In this document: in pieces, positions 12,365 through 24,909 of the stretch | Layout of the letters: the number at the start of each line of letters is the position of its first letter | Position numbering within the stretch: position 1 is the stretch's first letter | Assembly: GCA_020152595.1 (NCBI GenBank) | Contig: JAIGNY010000912.1 | Coordinates: 863,501-927,500 of the forward strand | DNA from: Chiridota heheva | Taxonomy: Eukaryota > Echinodermata > Holothuroidea > Apodida > Chiridotidae | Length of the DNA: 64,000 bases | Direction: 5' to 3' | Made by a program: the position numbers and the translations under genes | Notes under the pieces: generated by a model | What the model saw: only the letters and a program-made list of their open reading frames with translations | Database searches by the model: none | What the model was told of the DNA's origin: nothing

Positions 12365-14436
12365 TTATATCTTTGTCGGGATAACTCTATTCCAAAGACC
12401 AGAAAGAGACACATCATTTTCTTGCAATTTGAGCAAGGTTGGCCTATCAATAGTAATAAAAGAATCAGAGAAATTGTTTTTCCCAGCATATAATTCAGCA
12501 TAAAATTAGAGCTGATCAGTAGAAGCACGTGGAAGAATAGGATGCTCATACAATTAAGAGTCATCCTTTTTGTCATCAGGGACATTATCGTCTAACACAA
12601 AGAACCTAGAAATATTGACATCATTCTACAGTAGGATATCATGGTCATTGTTACCCTTTGCACCCACAACATCATCAACAATATTTGAAACATCATGATT
12701 ATGGCTAGTTTCATCAGCCAAAGAATCAACACCTTCTACAGATTTTAAAATTTGAGTGTTGTCCACAGTGACACACCTCAAATTGTTGCTCAATTCAGAA
12801 TTTGAATCATCGATTAACTCCCTAATTTGGGCTTTTGATTGCGCCCTAGTCAAAACACATATTTCCCATGATAACATATTACCACAACTAGGATCCAAAT
12901 CGTGACCTACAGTAGCAAGCAATCATATTACAGTCCCTCTATTACTGCAACTTGGACAACGTCATTAACAAGCTGGCATGAAAGCTTAATACGTGCCAAA
13001 GGAACATGTACAGTACCACCTACACCTTTGCGTGAAACACTTTTTTCAGGAAGATAGCAATGAAGGGTCACCAAGTCTGCTCACACTGCAGCATGAGTGC
13101 AGGCCGAGTCCATGAGTGCAGGCCAAGTCCATGAGTGCAGGCCAAGTCCCTCACAATTTTGACAGACCTACCCTCAATTGAACCGTCTACTTTACACTTT
13201 TTCAACCTAGAATTGACCTCATCTGATGACACATCAGCAGACTGTGAACGTTTGAAAGCACTTTTTGGATTTGCTCCAGATTGTTGACTTTGCTTTTGTT
13301 TTTCGAAGCAGTGGCAACTAATGTGTCCAGTTTTCCGGCAGAAATAACATGTTTTTGATCCCTGTCCATGACTGAAAGTATTTTGTTTTCAGAATTGAAC
13401 TGAGCATCAGGTTTGTCATTCTTGTGGTTTTTTTTGTGTGGAGCAACATCAATTTGATTTTATTCTTGTTTTGATTGAACAGTTCTTAAATGTTTGGACA
13501 CTGCCCTTTTATTTCCAATAAGCCTGGCTACCTCTATTGGCAACAAACTCATCTGCCAGGTCAGCCAGCTCAGATGATCACTTGGGTTTTCTATCCCAGA
13601 GGAATAATTTAAAGTCGTAAGGCATTTTGTTGAGAGCCTGTTCCATTATAAACAAATCTTTGATGCCTTGTACATCATCATGTTCTATCCCAGAAGAATT
13701 AATCCAGCCCTCACATACATATTTCAAATCACTTACCCACTCACGAACAGTTTCATCCTGTTTGTGGGTTCTGCCCCTAAATTTAAATCAAAAAGTTTCA
13801 GGGTGAATTTCACATTTGGCCAAAATTGCCTTTTGCAAGATATCATAATCAGTGGTGTCCTGTACAGGAAGTGAAGCACATGTTTCCCTAGACTTTCCTG
13901 TGGGCTCAGGAACCAGGTAGGCAGGCCACACCTTTTTTCCACATTTGTTCGTTTGTGCTAAATTTTCAAACGCCCGTAAATATATATATCAATGTGATCA
14001 GAGTCCCTATAAAGGCAAGGAACTCGTGCCTCGTGGATAACTCGCGAGGTTGGTGAGTTGTTCACATGTACTGTTTGTAGCTCCAGTTTTCGGCTTCAAG
14101 TTCTATTTGCCTTGCCTTAATCTCAGCGTCAGCCTTAATTTGCTGTGTTTTGACTAAGAAATCAAGCCACATTTCTTTTGGGAGGCCCGGGGGGATTTTG
14201 TGTGGGGTAACTTCAACCGGAGGGAATGATGCAGACCTATAAAATATCCCGCTTACACCAGATTGGTAACACTTAAAGCCATTATCATCATTACCCGCAA
14301 CATTTTCAGAGTAGAATTCAGAAGCATTCCCACTTAAAACTGATGTACCATCCATCTCTTGTGACAGATCACCTACTTCTTTGCTTGATCGGAGTGTCTT
14401 AAACTCTAAACTGTGTGCCATTATCCAATGAAACAA
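12365..14436 (-). mobile_element. Broken LTR retrotransposon: gag, protease and spacer
   Basis: Minus-strand decay product of a Ty3/gypsy-type element. In order: gag N-terminus from an ATG at 14421 with a charged helix (KADAEIKARQIELEAEN); a SCAN-like helical region at about 13510-13790; a CCHC zinc knuckle (CYFCRKTGHISCHC) at about 13310-13355; a degenerate retropepsin region at about 12930-13190; and the segment containing VLTRAQSKA at about 12830-12850 that follows protease in gypsy elements. Frameshifts and stops interrupt every part. No RT, RNase H, integrase or LTR was recognised, so the copy is truncated and inactive. Confidence 0.82.
13094..13150. repeat. 19-bp triplication inside the protease region
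   Basis: Three consecutive copies of CATGAGTGCAGGCCAAGTC (first copy with one change). They fall where the retropepsin active-site motif would lie, and 19 is not a multiple of 3, so the expansion by itself breaks the frame. Confidence 0.9.
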
Positions 14437-14439
14437 TGG

Positions 14440-16495
14440 AAAACAATAACCTATAAAATTACTAGGCCAATATCAGATAATAATCACAGCTACGCCATGG
14501 CCCTAAAATACACAAAGAAAGACAAAAGAATTGTACCTTGACATTAGATGAAAAGTTCACTTGAGAAACATACGCAAATATTGTCAAACGATATCTGATT
14601 CAGCAAATACATGTAAATATGACATTCTGAATTAAGCGTCTAAAACTATTTTCTAGAGTTCAACACAGTCAAATAAATGTTCAACAAGTCTTGCAACTGA
14701 CTTTTGAGTCTCAAACTTGAAAGGAGAATTCATGTCAATCAAATGTTCTGTAAAATTTGAAATACTTCTTAGGTTGACATACCAGATCAAACTCACCTAC
14801 TGTATCAGTCTCCAGATGGAAAGTAAAAACTTCTGACCATCAGTTTTTTCCCAGATACCATCAGGCTATGGAATAACTTACCTCCTCATCTGGTACAAAG
14901 CTCATCACTTAAATGTTTCAAAAAGGTTGTACCAGACATCCAGCTTCGGCCTTAGGTAGCCTTCTTTTACTTGCACCATGTATACACAATTATACACAAT
15001 TTTACCTCACACAGGGAACACATTTAGTTCACAGTACATTTATACTCCAATTGGAGGATGGTACTTTAAGGGAAGAAGTATGGACACAGCTTAAACAGGA
15101 ACTTCTGTTTCTATTATTTTCACTACACACATAGCATATGTAGTAGAAGATCCAACACAGGAAAGAGAAGTTCTCATAGTAAATGCACACAGATATAGTG
15201 ACTCAGAAACAGCTGATCGAGGTCACCAGAACAAGCAACACATCACTGCACATGCATTAGCAGCTTACAATACAAGGTTGATTCATCCTCTTCTTAAAGT
15301 AAGTCATTCCTTTGCAGGACAATGCCGATGAGTGCAGAACAAAGTTTTACAAACTTTTTATTTTTGTATAGGGTTACAGTTTGTTGACATCTACAGGGAT
15401 TGTACAAGATTCACAGTATCTCAAGTGCAAACAGGTATCAATGTTGCTGTCCAAATATCAGCAAAATATTTCTGATTCCAAGACAGCAAGTTTTTGCATC
15501 TGAATAATGTCACAAAAAGTAGAACTAACTGTTCAGGGATTGCACAGGTCTCATGGTGTCCCAGATTCAAACAAGTAGCAAGTGTTTGCATCAAAATATT
15601 AGCAATTTCACAAAGATGTAATTCTTCAGGGATTGCACTGGTCTCACAGTATCCCAGAGTTTATCCAGGTAGCATGGAGGGATAAACAATTTGAAGAGTA
15701 TAAAGAAAACTTACAAATTCTGCAGGCCGAATTTGTCTAAGAAAATTTTGATAAACTTTATCACAAGTCCAACACAAGTCCTTTAAACAATCGCCGCCAC
15801 CATATTACGTTGTAGGTGGTACTCTAAATGGCAACTCCCTGCTTTAAATCACATAAAGTCCCACAACATAGAAGTAAAACACGAACACAGATGATTAACA
15901 GTATCTACAATAGCTTCTCTCTCAGACTTCTCGCCGTCAAGCAGAGTTCACAACAATATACATACAAATTAGTTATCAATCAAATAAAACATTAAGAGCC
16001 AGAGGACAGTAAGTCTTGACAGAACAAAGATCATGCTGGAACTGAATATTCTAGTCAAATGATATATTTTGGGTAGTTTGTGACATCATTACACACCCTC
16101 ACTCTTACACCAATCAAAAGTTACTTTCACTCATCCCTATAAGCCACAACATACCAGCACCAATTATCATCTTACACCCACTCTCCCATCAGTACATAAG
16201 TACATGTACTCCCATCAGCAAATAAGTACATGTAAAGTTGACCACTTGCCTTCTTTGTCTGCAGGTACCCTTTCCACTTAGTACTACATTAGAATATTTC
16301 TTTGAAATAGTGCATATTTATGTAACTAATGTCCAGTTGATATATACCATTAAGCAAGAAATAGATTTGTATACAAGCTCATTTAATGATTAGCAGCCTT
16401 AAAGACTTAAAGCAATATGGAGTGTGTCATGAAGTGACTATTTAAGTAATGTTATAGGGACACAATACATCACAGCATCAACACATTTGATTTTG
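14440..16495. other. No gene recognised; degenerate repeats at 15390-15675
   Basis: Three related segments start with CAGGGATTG(C/T)AC near 15394, 15534 and 15630, followed by CTCA(C/T)(A/G)GT(A/G)TC; spacing is irregular. Otherwise no motif-bearing frame. Part of 14440-14950 could be 5' untranslated sequence or LTR of the minus-strand retrotransposon, but no LTR pair is visible. Confidence 0.45.
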
Positions 16496-16499
16496 GAAT

Positions 16500-17360
16500 T
16501 ATTAATCGATATATCAATATTATTCATATTCTTATGATGGAGATGAAAAGCCATGAAATAGGTTTTGCTAAAATTTTAAGATAGCTTATTAAGGATGTAA
16601 TCCTTGTTGGTTTTGATATCAATGGTGAATAAGAATACATTAGATCAAGAAAATGTGAAATATGAGGCAAATGGTCATGCTTCAAAAGATCAATATTGAA
16701 ATCACTGATATGATAGCAAGTTTTCTTACCATTTTGTATGTTATGCAAAATACCAGATGATTTATCATTTAAAGTGCATTATATATTCGGACATCGGGAG
16801 GTTTATAAATGACTCCTAAAATACAGAGTTTTATCATTGAGTTTAACATCAACAAACATGTGATTTAAATAAGAGAGGGTTTGATAAAAGATCTTTTCTA
16901 ATTACAAATGGTACTAATTTATCAATATAAAATCCAACTTCCCACCTCATTTGACACCCCCGTACCTGTGAATAGAGGTATAATTTGGAATTTGAATTGA
17001 GCAAAGATTTGAATCAGTATGAAGCCAGGTTTCTGTAATAGGGCAGTAAAATTACATGAAGAAGAAATCAAAAATTCATTTATGGCATCAAAATTTCTTA
17101 ACAAACTACGAGTATTCATATGGATCATAGAAAAAGTACTTAGGGCTAGTGAATTATTAAATAAATTATTCAAATCACTTACGTCTGAATATGAAGTTGA
17201 GTTAAGATTAATGGGTGAACTATTATTATCATCATGTGAAAGGTTTTGGTCCTGGTCCCAAAATATTATTTTATAAGAAGGGTTAACCAAAACCCTTGAA
17301 AAAGCAAAATCCTTTAAGTTTGCAAATGGCAAAGAGTTCACTAAGTCCAAGTTTAACCAA
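16500..17360 (-). mobile_element. LINE endonuclease fragment
   Basis: Minus-strand frame 16922-17350 contains FSMIHMNTRSLLRNFDAINEF, typical of the start of an AP-type endonuclease in non-LTR retrotransposons. 16524-16748 continues with CYHISDFNIDLLKH (usual GDFNxDL) and ISKPTRIT. The two parts are out of frame, and no RT follows, so this is a fragment of a second LINE copy. Confidence 0.78.
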
Positions 17361-17361
17361 A

Positions 17362-18525
17362 AGTTTAGAGTTTTAAAGTAAAAATTAAAATTAAAAAAAG
17401 CAAAAATCTAACCTATAACGTTAAAAATGTACTACTATTGTATAATTTTTATCTTAGCGATTTACCAAAGGTTGTGTTCAAATGGTAGGCTAACATAATT
17501 CTACACAACCATCATGAGCACTAACGGAGTAACGCTAGGCTCTGTTGGAACTTGTACACAATATAATAGGCGTAACGTTAGGCCTTGTGCCTACTCTACT
17601 GCAAATTTCCAAAAACTTCAGTTCAACATACTCTCAATGACTTTGACAATAATGACAATGACAACTCTCTTCCCAAGTTAAACGTACAGTTATACCCCTA
17701 AAACTGAAAGTAACTCACTCTTAATGGTTCTCCAAGTTCCTTGCCTCTATCTAGACTAAGATACAGTTCCAGATGAAAGTATTTTCAACCCGGTGGTCTT
17801 ATTTCCAAGTTATAGATGTATCGAAAGTGACAAAAGATTGTAGAGATCTGCTGTCTGAAGCGTATTGACAGGCTATTGTTCGCGCATATGCATTATACAA
17901 ATGGTTTTGCGCATTGTGTTGTGTTGGTAGCATGGAACTAATTGAAACCTACATGTAGGCTATGATGAAAGAGTCAAGTTCAGGGCTCTTTTTGTACCAG
18001 AACGCGAATGAGTCGGGATGTTTCGAGATACTTTCAAAAAGGACTATCTTATATCTCTTGAATGAGGATAGTCTCAATACCCGGTTTCAATCGGGGTCAT
18101 CGGGGGTTTTAGGCTTTTTTTCAATTTTATTTTTTTAAACGAAGTGAAAAGGTGTTGTACACCCTCACCAAATCACTCAAATTTTGGTGTGGGTCCATGG
18201 TAAAATAGTTCCCCATGAAACTGTTTTTGAAGCAGATCTCGTCAAGTTTGGATATGCATACTTAAGAACCCGCAGAGAAAAGACAAATAAAAATATTTTC
18301 AAGAGGTACTATTTCATGGGACAGGAAGCTGAGAGATTGCAAATTTCAGGAATGGTAGAGAATAGATACGACTGTGCTACCTGCTTGTGAAAATTACATC
18401 ATGTGACACTGGCAGAATTTGAAGTTAGCAAAATAATTCTCATTTCAGTTAAGCGCGGGTTGTCGGGATGGACAAAACTGTTGAGACACTTTGCATGTTA
18501 TCATGTACAGCTATTTTCAGGTCAC
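17362..18525. other. Mostly unassigned; dispersed repeat at 17965-18125
   Basis: 17965-18125 matches the reverse complement of about 45235-45372: shared GAGTCAAGTTC, GG(G/C)TC(C/T)TTTTTGTACCAGAA, TACTTT and a TC(A/G)GGGGTCA-like stretch. A 68-codon plus frame at 18184-18390 has no recognisable domain and is not called. Confidence 0.55.
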
Positions 18526-18645
18526 GCCTCCCTTCCCCCTCCCTTCCCCTCCCTTCCCCCCTTCCCTTCCCCTCCCTTCCCCCTCCTTCCCCTCCCCCTC
18601 CCTTCCCCTCCCTTCCCCTCCCTTCCCCCCCTCACCTCACCCCCC
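18525..18645. repeat. CCCTTCCCCT pyrimidine-rich microsatellite
   Basis: About 120 bp of nearly pure C/T on the plus strand, built of CCCTCCCTTCCCCT-like units. It creates proline-rich spurious frames and may form triplex DNA. Confidence 0.9.
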
Positions 18646-18649
18646 ACAA

Positions 18650-20400
18650 ACACACACACCTTTCAATATTCAACGAGTTCAGTTTGTCCGAGATTGTAGC
18701 TGAGGACCGGTTAAATGCCTGGAAAATCTGCTTCAGAACTTAAAGAAGTAGTCTATTCTCAAAGCTAAAACTGGAACCTCATGTTACTAAACTTTATGGA
18801 CACCAGCTTCTGAAGAAATTCGTAGTGGTGCGGGGTGGCAGGAGGATAGGGAGAGGGAAGGGGAGTAAACAGAGACTATAAGCTGGCTTCACTTTCATTT
18901 TCTCAGACTACGTGGTTTAATCAAACGAAATGATAATATTTTAAAGTTTGTATCACAAAATGTATTCAAGTGCAAAATGAAAATGAATAAACTCTTACGA
19001 AATTTGGCACCTGCATAAACTTAAAGTATACTTTAGTAAGTCTTAAACAATTAATTCAGTGGTCAAGGAAGTCCAGTACAACTTTAGAATAAATAAAATG
19101 GTCAGTTTAAGAAAGCACTGATTCCAGAACCTTAATTAGGAGATTTTTAAGCTTAAGTTTGCTTGCTGAACTTTCATTCTCAAACTAAGTAGTAAAAGGA
19201 TGTAAAAGATTGAAAGTATAACCCATGAACAGGGCCATACATAATGTAAAGCAAATCAGTGGGCTATACAGCATGGTATAGGGGTAATTCAGAATTGTAA
19301 GTTCGTAATTTACACTGTAGTTATAATAATCATATAAACAATGCGCATCGAACTCACAGCCTGTTAGTGCTGGCGTTTTTAAAACTGATGATGGCTCCCA
19401 CAGCCCTAAGGTTATAAGAAGTGGGCACATCGCTTTATTTTCCATTAAACGTTGCTGCTAATCAAAATATCGTGCGCACTTTTCGGGAAACTTTTCGATT
19501 TTTTCATTCAATGTTATCAACTTTATTCTAGATATTCTAAAATTGACTTCTTAACTGCTCAATCGGGAAGAAAGCATGCAACCGATAAGAAATCCTCTCA
19601 ATCGCAGGTATCAGTTCGTCCTGGGAAATTTCCTTTTTTTTTTTTTTTCTTTGATTATCGGAAATTTTTGGTACCTTAGATTTCCTGCATTTTCGAGATA
19701 TGTTGCAAATATTTTCTAATAATTCTAACAATTCATTTTCAATTTTATATCAAATTTGACCAGCCTCCCATCCCGAAAATTTCTTTGTCAATTTTCTTTA
19801 ATTCTTCAAAAGAAATTCCAATATTTTTAATATTCTTTGCCTTCAGTTTACCAATTCTTTTCAATTGATGGAAAAGTGAATTGAATTACAGAATAAAACT
19901 AAAAAGTTTCCTTGTTCATTATGGCCTATTTAATTAATTTATTGATAAGATTCCTAGTTTATGCATGCATAGTGCAGGGCCGTATAATCCGGGGTCAGGG
20001 GCCACAGCCTCCCCTTTCCCAATAATTTGCATAACCTTATAAAAAATGTGTATTTTTTGTGTCCTCTTTATGTGTCTACTCCCCCCTCCTTTCTTCTCTA
20101 TGAAATAGAATTGGCCCTCTCTTGCCCCGGTCCCATGACCAAATAATATAAAGCCGGAAAAACGCTTCACTTCACCCCTTTATTTCTAGTATCCTACAAT
20201 ACCAAAGCTATAAAATCTGAGCAGGTCAGCGGTTTTGAATTTTGATGGAAAAAAAATTGATTTAGTCTTTTAATTTCTTTTCTAAACCTCAGTGACACTG
20301 AAAAATGAGGAGAAGGGAGGAGGGTGGGGGGGGGAGGGGAGGGGAGTTCATTGCTGCTAGAATTGGGGGCATGGCCCTATCATAAATACGCAAAATGTTT
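18650..20400. other. No gene recognised
   Basis: AT-rich sequence. 19620-19870 contains scattered GGAAATTT/AAATTTCC motifs like those near 25.7-26.3, 32.1 and 41.8 kb. A G-rich patch lies at about 20305-20345. Confidence 0.5.
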
Positions 20401-20434
20401 TGGACAGAATTTGCTGTGTCAGTGTGTTCCAGGC

Positions 20435-20580
20435 CCTGAAAATCGTGGTATCTGGGAGACGCTGCTCCTGCACAAAACAAGGACTCTAGAAAGATTGCAA
20501 TTATTTAGGCACTATTTAATATGGTTTGACACTAAAATTTGCGGTATCTGAGAGATCAAAAAACGCCACACTGTGGGGGA
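20435..20580 (-). repeat. Inverted satellite monomer(s) at array edge
   Basis: The reverse complement of about 20467-20580 matches the 174-bp satellite: GTGTGGCG, TTGATCTCTCAGATACCGC, TTTTAGTGTCAAACCATATT and CTTGTTTTGTGCAGG. A second, shorter inverted piece lies at about 20435-20465. These face away from the main array. Confidence 0.85.
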
Positions 20581-20589
20581 GTAGTAAGA

Positions 20590-23500
20590 GGACACAGACC
20601 CCGACCAATGTGTAGGGGAGTGTCCCCCGCCGTGTGGTGTTTCATGATCTCTTAGATATCGCCATTTTTAGTGTCAAATCATCTTACATAGTACCTCCGA
20701 AAGAATGAGCTTAGTAAAACAGGTTTTCATGACTATTTTTTGCACAGTTTAAATTGCAATCTTTCTAATTCTTGTTTTGCGCAGAGGGCAGTGTCCCGCA
20801 AGGCAGTGTCCCGCACCGTGCGGCGTGCTTGATCTCTCAGATATCGTGACTTATAGTTTCAAACCATGTCAAATAGTACCTCAGTCTGTAAGAATGAGTA
20901 TAGTGAGACACTGGGGTTTTCATTACTATTTTTTGCAGTTTAAATTGCAATCTTTTTCATTCCTTTTTTGTGCAGCGGGAGTGTCCCCCGTCGTGTGGTG
21001 TTTCATGATCTCTCAGATATCGCCATTTTTAGTGTCAAATCACGTTAAATAGTACCTCCGAAAGAATGAGGTTAGTGAAACAGGTTTTCATGACTATTTT
21101 TTGCACAGTTTAAATTGCAATCTTTCTAATTCTTGTTTTGTGCAGAGGGCAGTGTCCCGCAAGGCAGTGTCCCGCACCGTGCGGCGTTCTTGATCTCTCA
21201 GATATCGTGACTTTTAGTTTCAAACCATGTTAAAAAGTACCTCTGTAAGAATGAGTATAGTGAAACAGGTTTTCATGACTATTTTTTGCACAGTTTAAAT
21301 TGCAATTTTTCTAATCCTTGTTTTGTGCAGAGGGCAGTGTCCCCCACCATGTGGTGTTTCTTGATCTCTCAGATACCGCGATTTTTAGTGTCAAACCATA
21401 TTAAATAATATCTCTGAAAGAATGAGTATAGTAAAACAATTTTTCATGACTACATTTTGCAAAGTTTTAAATTGCAATCTTTCTAATCCTTGTTTTGTTC
21501 AGGGGGAAGTGTCCCCCACCGTGTGGTGTTTCTTGATCTCTGAGATAACGTTTGTTAGTGTCAAGCCATGTTAAATAGTACCTACGAACAGACGAAAGAA
21601 TGAGTATAGTGAAACAGGTTTTCATACCTATATTTTGCACAATTTAAATTGTATTGTTTCTAATCCTTGTTTTGTGCAGGGGTGAAGTGTCCCCACCATG
21701 TAGTGTTTCTTGATCTATAATATACCGCGATTGTTAGTGTCAAGCCATGATAAATCGTACCTCCAAAAGAATGAGTATAGTGAAACAGTTTTGTATGACT
21801 ATTTTCTGCACAGTTTAAATTGCTATCTTTATCATTCTTGTTTTGTGCAAGGAGAGTATCCCCCGCCGTGAGGTGTTTAATGATCTCTCAGATATCGCCA
21901 TTTTTAGTATAAAATCATGTTAAATAGTACCCCGAAAGAATGAGTATAGTGAAACAGGTTTTCATGACTATTTTTTGCAGTTTAAATTGCAATCTTTCTA
22001 ATTCTTGTTTTGCGCAGAGGGCAGTGTCCCGCACCGTGCGGCGTTCTTGATCTCTCAGATATTGTGACTTTTAGTTTCAAACCATGTTAAATAATACCTC
22101 TGTAAGAATGAGTATAGTGAAACAGGGTTTCATGGTTATTTCTTGTTTAGCTTAAATTGTAATTTGTCTAATCTTTGTTTTGTGCAAAGGGAAGTGTCCC
22201 CCACCGTTTCTTGATCTCTCAGATACCACGATTTTTAGTGTCAAACCATGTTAAATTTTACCTTCAAAATAATGAATATTTTGAAACAGGTTTTCATGAC
22301 TAATTTTTCCACAGGTTGAATTGCAATCTTTCTAATCGTTGTTTTGTGCAGTGGGAAGTGTCCCTCATCGTGTGGTGTTTTATGATCTCTCAGATCATTT
22401 TTAGTGTCAAACCATGTTAAATAGTACCTCCGAAAGAATGAGCTTAGTGAAACAGGTTTTTATGACTATTTTTTGCACAGTTTAAATTGCAATCTTTCTA
22501 ATTTTTGTTTTGCGCAGAGGGCAGTGTCCCGCAAGGCAGTGTCCCGCACCGTGCGGCGTGCTTGATCTCTCAGATATCGTGACTTATAGTTTCAAACCAT
22601 GTTAAATAGTACTTCTGTAAGAATGAGTATAGTGAGACAATGGGGTTTTCATTACTGTTTTTTGCAATTTAAATTGCAATTTTTTCCTTCCTTTTTTGTG
22701 CAGCGGGAGTGTCCCCCGTCGTGTGGTGTTTCATGATCTCTCAGATATTGCCATTTTTAGTGTCAAATCATGTTAAATAGTACCTCCGAAAGAATGAGTA
22801 TAGTGAAACAGGTTTAATGACTATTTTTTGCACAGTTTAAATTGCAATCTTTCTAATTCTTGGTTTGTGCAGAAGGCAGTGTCCCGCCCCGTGCGGCGTT
22901 CTTAATCTCTCAGATATCGTGACTTTTAGTTTTAAACCATGTTAAATAGTACTTCTGTAAGAATGAGTATAGTGAGACAGGCTTTCATGATTATTTTTTG
23001 CACAGTTTAAATTGTATTGTTTGTAATCTTTGTTTTGTGCAGGGGTGAAGTGTCCCCACCATGTAGTGTTTCTTGATCTATAATATACCGCGATTGTTAG
23101 TGTCAAGCCATGATAAATCGTACCTCCAAAAGAATGAGTATAGTAAAATAGTTTTTCATGACTATTTTCTGCACAGTTTAAATTGCTATCTTTATCATTC
23201 TTGTTTTGTGCAAGGAGAGTATCTCCCGCCGTGAGGTGTTTTATGATCTCTCATATACCGCGATTTTTAGTATAAAATCATGTTAAATAGTACATCTGAA
23301 GGAATAAGTATAGTAAAACAATTTTTCATGACTAGTTTTTTTCACAGTTTAAATTGTAACCTTTAATCCTCGTTTTGTGTAAGCGCAGTGTCCCGCATCG
23401 TGTGGTTTTTTTTCATCTCTCAGATATCGCCATTTTTAGTGTCAAACCATGTTAAATAGTACCTCCGAAAGAATGAGTATAGTGAGACAGGTTTTCATGA

Positions 23501-24905
23501 GTTTTTTCTGCACACTTTAAATTGCATTCTTTATCATTCTTGTTTTTGCAGAGGGAGTGTCCACCACCGTTTGGTGTTTCATGATTACTCAGATACCGCG
23601 ATATTTAGAGTCAAGCCATGGTAAATAGTACCCTTGAAAGAATGAGTATAGTGAAACACGTTTTCGTGACTATTTTTTGTACAGTTTAAATTGCAATCTT
23701 TCTAATCCTTGTTTTGGGCTAAGGGCAGTGTCCCCACCGTGTGGCATTTCTTGATCTCTCATATACCGCGAATTTCAGAGTCAAACCATATTGAATAGTA
23801 CCTCTGAAAGAATGATTACAGTGAAACAGGGTTTCATGGCTATTTCTTGCCCAGTTTAAATTGTAATTTTTCTAATCCTTGTTTTGTGCAAAAAGAAGTG
23901 TCTCCCACCGTTTCTTGGTCTCGCAGATATCACTGCAATTTTTAGTGTCAAACCATCTTAAATTTTGCTTCCAAAATAATGAATATTCTAAAACAGGTTT
24001 TCATGACTATTTTTTGCACAGTTTAAATTGCAATCTTTCTAATTCTTGTTTTGCGCAGAGGGCAGTGTCCCGCACGGTGCGGCGCTCTTGAACTCTCAGA
24101 TATCGCGACTTTTAGTGTCAAGCCATGTTAAATAGTACCTCTGTGAGAATAAGTAGAGTGAGACAGATTTTCATGACTGTTTTTTGCACAGTTTAAATTG
24201 TAATCTTTCTTTACCTTGTTTTGTGAACGGGGCAGTGTTCCCACCGTGCAGGAGGAAGTGTCCCCTACCGTGTGTCGATTCTTGATTTCTAGCTCTCAGA
24301 TCCCGCGATTTTTAGTGTCAAGCCATGTTAAATAATACCTCCGAAAGAACGAGCATAGTGAAACAGGTTTTCATGTCTATTTCTTCCACAGTTTAAATTG
24401 CAATCTTTCTAATCCTTGTTTTGTGCAGGGATCAGTGTCCGCCACCAGTGTGGTGTTTTTTGATCTCTCAGATTCCGTGATTTATAGTGTCAAGCCATAT
24501 TAAAGAGTACCTCCAAAAGAATGAGTATAGTTGAAACACGTTTTCATGACTATTTTTTGCAATTAAATTGCAATCTTTCTAATCCTTGTTTTAACTGAGG
24601 GCAGTGTTCCCACCGTGTGGCGTTTCTTCGTCTCTCAGATATCGCGATGTTTAGTGTCAAACCATGAGCTAGTACCTCTGAAAGAATGATTACAGTGAAA
24701 CAGTGTTTCATGACTATTTCTTGCCCAGTTTAAATTGTTATCTTTCTAATCCTTGTTTTGTGCATGGGGCAGTGTCCCCCACCGTGCACAGCGAAGTGTC
24801 CCCCACCGTGTGGCGTTTCTTGATCTCTAGCTCTCAGATACCGCGATTTTTAGTGTCAAATCATGCTAAATAGTACCTCCAAAAGAATGAGTATTGCAAA
24901 AATTT
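20590..24905 (+). repeat. Satellite array, about 25 monomers of about 174 bp
   Basis: Each monomer runs AGTGTCCC(C/G)CACCGTG(T/C)GG, TTGATCTCTCAGATA, TTTTTAGTGTCAAACCATG, TTAAATAGTACCTC, GAAAGAATGAGTATAGTGAAACAG, TTTTCATGACTATTTTTTGC, ACAGTTTAAATTGCAATCTTTCTAAT and CTTGTTTTGTGCAG. The GATCTCTCAGAT-type block recurs about 25 times from 20645 to 24825, averaging 174 bp. Monomers fall into distinguishable subtypes that alternate or recur as larger blocks. No conserved coding frame exists through the array. Confidence 0.97.
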
Positions 24906-24909
24906 ACCG

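Noticed and set aside
18403-18743. Proline-rich frames of 70-98 codons
   Set aside because: Produced by the CCCTTCCCCT microsatellite in all three frames.
20777-21052. Coding frame within the satellite array
   Set aside because: Frame is not conserved between monomers and breaks in neighbouring copies.
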